Shown here: in pieces, positions 1-3,661 of the stretch
How the letters are laid out: each line of letters opens with the position of its first letter
How positions within the stretch are numbered: the first letter of the stretch is position 1
Assembly: GCA_025455595.1 (NCBI GenBank)
Contig: JALOMD010000247.1
Location: 1 to 5,588 of the forward strand
DNA: 5,588 nucleotides
DNA from: Cytophagales bacterium
GTDB lineage: Bacteria; Bacteroidota; Bacteroidia; Cytophagales; 172606-1
Reading direction: 5' to 3'
Translations under genes and position numbers: made by a program
The notes under the pieces: model-generated
Seen by the model: the letters and a program-made list of their open reading frames with translations, nothing else
Databases searched by the model: none
Told to the model about the DNA's origin: nothing

Positions 1-998
1 GACCGCAGAATCCCCGAATTCTCTAAGAAAAATTGCCGCCGTTCCGGGAAAAACACCGAAAACCGCGTCAGGTTCACCACCTGCCGGTCCACGTCGGTTT
101 GGGCGAAATCGGTGTTGAACGTCAAGTCCAGCACCGAGTTGGGCGTGAGGGCGTACTTGATTTCGCCGCCCGCTTTCCATGCGGAACTTTCCTGCGTTTG
201 ACTGCCATTGACCTCATTAGCAACGCTTTGCCGATTGAAATCGCCCAACAGGTACGGCTGGATGCGGATGTTTTTGGAAGGCGGCGGCGGAGCCAGCCCG
301 TTCAGTTTGCCCGCATAGGTCATGCGGTAAATCGAATAGGCACGCGGAATCGGTGCCCAGGTGACAATCTGGTTGATGCGCCGCAGCCGCCGGAAAAAAT
401 GCACGCCCCACTGGGTGTTGTCCGCTTTCGGGTAGCGCAGGCTCACCCACGGAATGCGAAACTCGGCCGTCCAGCCCGAATCGGTGCGGGTGGTGCGCAC
501 CTTCCAGAACGTGTCCCAGTCGTTGTCCATCACGTCGTCGTCAAACACCTGCTTGTCGCGCTGCGCCCCGTAGGGATTGGTCTGGAAACTGACCGCGTTG
601 CGTTTGTCGTTGAACGCATCAATCGAAACGCCGAACAGGTCGCCGTCGTCCCAAGAAAAGTCGCGCCGCAGGTTGGGCACCCGGATGCCCTTGCGCCCCA
701 GCGGATCGTAGCAGAACGCGCCGATGTACAGGGCCTTGTCGTCGTAGAGCACTTTCACGTGCGTGTCGTGGGCCGCCGAGTCGCCCTGGTTGGGTTCCAT
801 CTGCACAAAGCCCCGGATCAGATTAGCAGCTTTCCACGCCGGTTCGTCCAGCCGCCCGTTGATGTCAATTTCCTCGGCAATGCGGCTGGCCTGCGCCATG
901 ACCGGATTGGCGGGCGGCTGGAACACGTCCTGGGCGTGCAGCAGGCAGGTTTGGGCAAGGAAAAAGATACTATTGAGATAGTAAAAAGCTTTGCGCAT
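1..998 (-). CDS. DUF5916 family outer-membrane protein with N-terminal CBM9-like domain (3' end outside window)
   Basis: 332 codons are visible, from the ATG at 998 to the left edge, so the C-terminus is missing. Residues 1-22 form a signal peptide (MRKAF, then a hydrophobic stretch to LLHA; likely cleavage near LHA/QD), which indicates export. Residues 38-225 resemble the CBM9-like domain of this family: the opening ID-INGRLDEPAW (44-55), VKVLYDDKALYIG (81-93), the acidic DDGDLFGVSIDAF (117-129) and a WTAEFRIPW strand (176-184). From about 243 the DUF5916 part begins, with the family hallmark VNLTRFSVFFPERRQFFLEN (308-327), normally followed by a long predicted beta-barrel. Family members are usually 700-900 residues, so roughly 40% is seen. 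The substrate is unknown; a sugar- or peptide-related outer-membrane role is only inferred from the CBM9-like fold. The start is supported by the signal peptide and by a promoter about 33 bp upstream. No Shine-Dalgarno sequence is visible, which is normal in Bacteroidota. Confidence 0.87.
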   Translation of the reverse strand, partial: MRKAFYYLNSIFFLAQTCLLHAQDVFQPPANPVMAQASRIAEEIDINGRLDEPAWKAANLIRGFVQMEPNQGDSAAHDTHVKVLYDDKALYIGAFCYDPLGRKGIRVPNLRRDFSWDDGDLFGVSIDAFNDKRNAVSFQTNPYGAQRDKQVFDDDVMDNDWDTFWKVRTTRTDSGWTAEFRIPWVSLRYPKADNTQWGVHFFRRLRRINQIVTWAPIPRAYSIYRMTYAGKLNGLAPPPPSKNIRIQPYLLGDFNRQSVANEVNGSQTQESSAWKAGGEIKYALTPNSVLDLTFNTDFAQTDVDRQVVNLTRFSVFFPERRQFFLENSGILR

Positions 999-1020
999 AG
1001 ACGACGGCGAAAAAACAAAG

Positions 1021-1070
1021 TGCAATGTTGCAAAAATAAGGTTTTATCCTATTTTTGCAACATTGTTGCA
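1021..1070. promoter_or_regulatory. Paired palindromic operator, perfect 16-bp inverted repeat
   Basis: CAATGTTGCAAAAATA (1023-1038) is perfectly repeated in inverse at 1050-1065, with an 11-nt spacer. Each half carries its own small palindrome: TGCAA-TG-TTGCA (1021-1032) and TGCAAC-ATT-GTTGCA (1056-1070). Short palindromes of this form resemble sites of dimeric repressors, including Fur/Zur-family metalloregulators, but the regulator is not identified. Because the arms are symmetric, the plus strand also carries TTG (1028-1030), 19 nt, then TATTTTTG (1050-1057), a second promoter match pointing the opposite way. Confidence 0.6.
1031..1060 (-). promoter_or_regulatory. Bacteroidota-type promoter of the DUF5916 gene
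   Basis: Read on the minus strand there is a -33 TTG (1060-1058), exactly 19 nt, then TATTTTTG (1038-1031), which matches the Bacteroidota -7 consensus TAnnTTTG in full. The expected transcription start near 1020-1025 gives a leader of roughly 25 nt before the ATG at 998. Both promoter boxes lie inside the arms of the inverted repeat described separately, so a protein bound there should block polymerase. The match to consensus is seen directly; activity is inferred. Confidence 0.72.
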
Positions 1071-1164
1071 TTAAAATCATCCCCTACCATTAACTGCCTG
1101 CCTTACATCCGTGTGTTTTTGTGTGAGACTGTTTAACATTTTCCGTTTTGGTTCAATAAGGCTA

Positions 1165-1259
1165 ACTGATGTTACGCACGGATTCAGAAAACACTGTGAG
1201 AGCGCATTTCGCAAAAGGCGTTTCGGGCAATTTTGACTGAATCTGTGCGTAACATCAGT
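1165..1259. repeat. MITE-like element with 23-bp terminal inverted repeats
   Basis: The left arm 1165-1187 begins ACTGATGTTACGCAC and the right arm 1237-1259 ends GTGCGTAACATCAGT. The arms are 23 nt long and differ at one base. The 49-nt centre has no meaningful ORF (the longest peptide is about 23 residues). A further GTAACATCAG lies at 1543-1552, so the end sequence occurs three times here. The layout fits a non-autonomous transposable element or the paired ends of a deleted insertion sequence. No target duplication is evident and the parent element is unknown. Confidence 0.6.
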
Positions 1260-1270
1260 GAATAACCCTG

Positions 1271-1440
1271 AAAAGGGGCGTAGCCCCGCAATCATCGTAG
1301 CACAAGGCGTTCGCAGGCGAAAGGGGCGTTAGCCCTGGCATCTTCCCTGACCACTCGGACAAGAAGATGGCAGGGCTAACGCCCCTTTCGTCTGTGTCGT
1401 GATCGTGATTCTACCAAGAGTCCGGGGCTACGCCCCTTTT
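1271..1440. repeat. Nested REP-like inverted repeats built on GGGGC-GTA-GCCCC hairpins
   Basis: The outer pair is AAAAGGGGCGTAGCCCCG (1271-1288) and its perfect reverse complement (1423-1440). The inner pair at 1318-1344 and 1364-1390 is 27 nt with one mismatch and a 19-nt loop; its core is GGGGCGTTAGCCC. Each of the four units can also fold on its own through GGGGC/GCCCC or GGGC/GCCC arms. The block can therefore form one long cruciform or four small hairpins, typical of REP/BIME-like intergenic families. No protein-coding signal is seen. Confidence 0.75.
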
Positions 1441-1442
1441 TT
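1423..1442 (+). terminator. Terminator-like hairpin at the right edge of the REP-like block
   Basis: GGGGC-TAC-GCCCC is followed directly by six T residues (1437-1442), the form of a Rho-independent terminator read on the plus strand. The mirror unit at 1271-1288 gives the same form on the minus strand with a shorter T run. No upstream plus-strand gene is visible that would need it, so this may simply be a property of the repeat. Confidence 0.4.
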
Positions 1443-1610
1443 CCTTTGGCAGGCTTTTTACAGTCACGAGTTTGTGTCAAGCACAGATTGGGAAACAACT
1501 GTAAAAATTCAGGGATCAGAAAGGGATTGCTTAAAACGTTGAGTAACATCAGAGGCTAAGACAATCAAACGCCAAAATCATACGATAAACATACAGGCTA
1601 ACTTCATTAA
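1441..1610. other. AT-rich intergenic filler without a recognisable gene
   Basis: Between the REP-like block and the first MITE-like element there is no credible ORF on either strand. The only notable item is GTAACATCAG (1543-1552), which matches the end of the 1165-1259 element. No promoter matching TTG-N19-TAnnTTTG was found here or in the 75 bp upstream of the gene at 2115. Confidence 0.5.
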
Positions 1611-1739
1611 AGTTATTATAGTCTGATAATCAATTGGTTATAAGTTGAGTTTTGGATAAAAAATGCCCAAAACGCCTTTTTTACAGAAGTTCTTTCCGCG
1701 AAAACCATGTAACTCGCTTACTTTCAGCCTATAGTAAGT
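1611..1739. repeat. Short MITE-like element sharing ends with the 1801-2085 element
   Basis: The left end AGTTATTATAG (1611-1621) continues as TCTGATAATCAA and matches the left end of the downstream element at about 20 of 25 positions. The right end CAGCCTATAGTAAGT (1725-1739) matches the downstream element's right end CAGCCTATAGTAACT at 14 of 15. Some inverted similarity continues outward (about 1601-1610 against 1740-1748), so the true boundary is uncertain. The interior is AT-rich, has no ORF, and contains GCCCAAAACGCC (1665-1676). Probably a shorter relative or deleted copy of the same element. Confidence 0.5.
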
Positions 1740-1800
1740 CTATTGAACTTTTCTGTTTATTTTGGTAATTCAGGGGTTTGAACCATTGAAAAGATACTAT

Positions 1801-2085
1801 AGTTACTATAGGTTGACAATCAAATACTTATAAAAAAACCGGGCGCAGCCGCTCGCCTCTGGCGAGTGGCAACTGTCTGACCGCGAAGCTGGTCAGTCGG
1901 CCTCTGGCCGGGATGGGAGAAAGTAATCCCATCGTCAAGTAACTCACAATCAGTTGTTTACATTCCATTCGGTCGGCGGCCAGAGGCCGCCCGATGTGGC
2001 TTTGCCATCGGACAGTTGCCACTCGCCAGAGGCGAGCGGCTGTGTTGGCTTTTTGCAAACACCTGATTATCAGCCTATAGTAACT
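1801..2085. repeat. MITE-like 285-bp element with long imperfect terminal inverted repeats
   Basis: The left terminus AGTTACTATAGG (1801-1812) and right terminus CCTATAGTAACT (2074-2085) are exact reverse complements. Similarity continues inward to a perfect 32-bp inverted pair (1846-1877 and 2011-2042) containing CTCGCC-TCT-GGCGAG, itself a hairpin. Further internal stems include CTGACC/GGTCAG near 1877-1896, GGCGGCC-AGA-GGCCGCC (1976-1992) and GATGGGA/TCCCATC (1912-1933). No transposase or credible ORF is present. TACTAT occurs on both flanks (1795-1800, 2087-2092); it could be a target duplication or an extension of the inverted repeat. The element ends 29 bp before the next start codon. 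Confidence 0.68.
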
Positions 2086-2114
2086 CTACTATTTTTTATG
2101 TACGAAATAAGAAC

Positions 2115-3140
2115 ATGTCAAGTCAGTTAGACAAAATAGAAGCAACGTTAAAGCAAAACCAAGGCATCATTGATCAGGATGTGCTGACCGCCGTGTATGA
2201 ACAAAAGCTGTTCAAGTGCTTTCTGCCCCAATCGCTGGGCGGCTTGGGTTTGAATGTGAAACAGACCTTGCAAGTCATCGAGGACTGTGCGGCGATAGAC
2301 GGAAGTTTGGGCTGGCTCATCCAGATTGGCAACGGAGGCAATTATTTTGCTCCTCTGTACGAAGCGTCTGTTACAGAGCAACTGTTCAGCCCGCCCAACG
2401 CCGTGCTGGCCGGTAGCGGAGCCGCAACCGGCGTGGCGACAAAAGCCGGAGGCGGCTACCGCGTGAACGGAAAATGGGCCTATTGCAGCGGAGCGGATTA
2501 TGCCACGTTTTTCACCGCCAATTGCCAAATCGCCGACACTACAGACATAATTGCCTGTACGTTCATGCGGGAACAAGTGCGCATTGTGCCTGATTGGAAT
2601 GCCGTGGGCTTGCAGCAAACCTCTACGCACACCATCGAAGTGCAAGATGCGTTTGTGCCGGACGAACTGACGTTTGTGTTGGATTTGAAAAAATGCCTGC
2701 AAAACGAACCCGTTTTCCAGGTTCCTTTTGTGCCGTTTGCCCAACTGTTCATCATCAAAGTGCTGCACGGGATTTTCCGGGCCTTTCTTGCCGCCGCCGA
2801 CACCGTTCGGTCAGACAACAAATCGCGTTGGCAACCTGCCCGACTACAGACATTGGAAGACAAGCTTCTCGGCGCAGGAGATTATTTGTCACAAGCCCTG
2901 TCGAAGTGCAATGAATTGGCGGAGCAATTGACGTACCCAACCGACACAGAGAAAACAGAACAGACTGCTGAAACCGCCAAAGAACTGACCCGGCAAAACA
3001 CAACGATTGTGCGCGAGGCACAGGAAATTTTCAGGTTGTCGGGCATGCAAGTGCTGTACAGAAACCATCCTTTGTCTGCCCGTTACCTTGATTTGCTCTG
3101 TGCCGGGCAACACAGCCTGCTGCACGACACCGGAAGATAA
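2115..3140 (+). CDS. Acyl-CoA dehydrogenase family flavoprotein
   Basis: A 341-residue soluble protein of the acyl-CoA dehydrogenase fold. The N-terminal helical domain includes KLFKCFLPQSLGGLGLNV (31-48) and DGSLGWLIQIG (62-72). The middle beta domain has the flavin-contacting VNGKWAYCSGADYATFF (117-133) and DWNAVGLQQTSTHTIEVQDA (160-179), which corresponds to the family's W-x(3)-G-(L/M)-x-x-T-x-S/T-H segment. The C-terminal helical domain ends with RLSGMQVLYRNHPLSARYLD (307-326) and AGQH. The layout is closest to the two-component monooxygenase-like (HsaA/DszC-type) or otherwise divergent members rather than classical fatty-acyl-CoA dehydrogenases, and at 341 residues it is shorter than the usual 380-400. 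No clear catalytic glutamate is assigned, so the substrate is unknown. The ATG at 2115 is the only in-frame start after the TGA at 2064; an A-rich AATAAGAAC precedes it. It stands alone between divergent and convergent neighbours. Confidence 0.85.
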   Translation: MSSQLDKIEATLKQNQGIIDQDVLTAVYEQKLFKCFLPQSLGGLGLNVKQTLQVIEDCAAIDGSLGWLIQIGNGGNYFAPLYEASVTEQLFSPPNAVLAGSGAATGVATKAGGGYRVNGKWAYCSGADYATFFTANCQIADTTDIIACTFMREQVRIVPDWNAVGLQQTSTHTIEVQDAFVPDELTFVLDLKKCLQNEPVFQVPFVPFAQLFIIKVLHGIFRAFLAAADTVRSDNKSRWQPARLQTLEDKLLGAGDYLSQALSKCNELAEQLTYPTDTEKTEQTAETAKELTRQNTTIVREAQEIFRLSGMQVLYRNHPLSARYLDLLCAGQHSLLHDTGR

Positions 3141-3164
3141 AGGCTTCACCGATGAGGTCTTTCC

Positions 3165-3195
3165 GGCGTTTTAGGCAAAAATTGCCCAAAACGGC
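3165..3195 (+). terminator. Stem-loop 25 nt after the acyl-CoA dehydrogenase stop codon
   Basis: GGCGTTTTAGGCAA (3165-3178) pairs with TTGCCCAAAACGGC (3182-3195) at 12 of 14 positions around a three-base loop. The position just after the stop codon suggests a transcript-end or mRNA-stabilising stem. There is no T tract after it, so intrinsic termination is doubtful. Confidence 0.35.
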
Positions 3196-3210
3196 AGTTT
3201 GTCTTGAATC

Positions 3211-3246
3211 ACGGATGAAACGGATGACACAGATTTCACGGATGAG
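3211..3246. repeat. Four tandem 9-bp units (ACGGATGAN-type)
   Basis: Four consecutive 9-mers read ACGGATGAA, ACGGATGAC, ACAGATTTC, ACGGATGAG. A partly inverted CATCCGCG follows at 3259-3266, complementary to CACGGATG (3237-3244) at 7 of 8 positions. CACGGAT-type tandem arrays are familiar as intergenic repeats in many bacterial genomes. No coding signal is seen. Confidence 0.55.
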
Positions 3247-3267
3247 CCTTTGGGTTGACATCCGCGT

Positions 3268-3327
3268 TAACGTGAGTTATGGATGCGTCGGCATGACACA
3301 TCTTTCCTTTATCCATAACTCACATTA
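3268..3327. repeat. Inverted repeat, 17-bp arms with 26-nt loop
   Basis: TAACGTGAGTTATGGAT (3268-3284) is repeated in inverse at 3311-3327, with one mismatch; the inner 13 bp (GTGAGTTATGGAT) are perfect. It lies in the convergent intergenic region and could be a small mobile-element remnant or a transcript-end hairpin. There is no T tract. Confidence 0.55.
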
Positions 3328-3374
3328 TTCAACAATCAATTCGTTTGCAATGCGCCGGAACCGGTTTTGGGCGG

Positions 3375-3423
3375 CTTCCGAAAATAGTATCTTTTCAGAA
3401 GGCGAAACCCTGTAGGAGCAGGG
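3375..3423. repeat. Two small adjacent hairpins
   Basis: CTTCCGAAAA (3375-3384) pairs with TTTTCAGAAG (3392-3401) at 9 of 10 positions. Immediately after it, CCCTG (3408-3412) pairs with CAGGG (3419-3423). They are followed by the terminator-like stem at 3443-3462, making a short run of stems with no ORF. Confidence 0.35.
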
Positions 3424-3442
3424 CTTGTGATGGCCCCGTAGG

Positions 3443-3462
3443 CGGTTTTGAACCGATTTTTT
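3443..3462 (+). terminator. Possible Rho-independent terminator
   Basis: CGGTT-TTG-AACCG is followed by A and six T residues (3457-3462). It reads on the plus strand, about 300 nt downstream of the acyl-CoA dehydrogenase gene, and would stop read-through into the convergent gene at 3662. The 5-bp stem is short, so the call is tentative. Confidence 0.4.
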
Positions 3463-3570
3463 GCGTCCAGCCGTTAGGTTTAGCTAACAAATTCAGCTAA
3501 AGAATTCTTGCACTGACCGAGCCGTTTTAAGCAAAAATCGAAGATGCCGCAAGGCGGTATTGTCAAATCC

Positions 3571-3585
3571 CGCATCCGGCGGGAA
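3571..3585 (-). terminator. Hairpin downstream of the ABC-2/M1 fusion gene
   Basis: On the minus strand CCCGC-CGGAT-GCGGG forms a GC-rich 5-bp stem about 80 nt after the TGA at 3664-3662, followed by ATTTG rather than a full T tract. A second short stem, CCGC-CTT-GCGG, follows further left. Either could end the transcript, but the evidence is weak. Confidence 0.25.
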
Positions 3586-3661
3586 CGCCCAAAACGCCAC
3601 TCGCTTATTGAATCCGGCCCCGATATTATACCGATTACGCAATCCGATTTTTGTTTTGGTA

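Noticed and set aside
33..1136. Long open plus-strand frame of 367 codons
   Set aside because: It is the antisense shadow of the DUF5916 gene, whose minus-strand translation has clear family motifs and a signal peptide; the plus product is Arg/His/Val-rich without any recognisable domain and runs into the repeat region.
1077..1295. Minus-strand frame of 72 codons upstream of the DUF5916 gene
   Set aside because: It is made from the 1165-1259 inverted repeat and part of the REP-like block; no start signal and no homology that I recognise.
1271..1440. CRISPR array
   Set aside because: The repeats are inverted and nested, not direct repeats with regular unique spacers.
1828..2058. Minus-strand frame of 76 codons
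   Set aside because: It lies wholly inside the hairpin-rich MITE-like element and is explained by the palindromes.
1795..2092. TACTAT as a certain target-site duplication of the larger element
   Set aside because: The flanks also align as an inverted extension of the termini, so duplication cannot be separated from longer inverted repeats.
2148..2768. Minus-strand frame of 206 codons
   Set aside because: It is antisense to the acyl-CoA dehydrogenase gene and has no recognisable motif.
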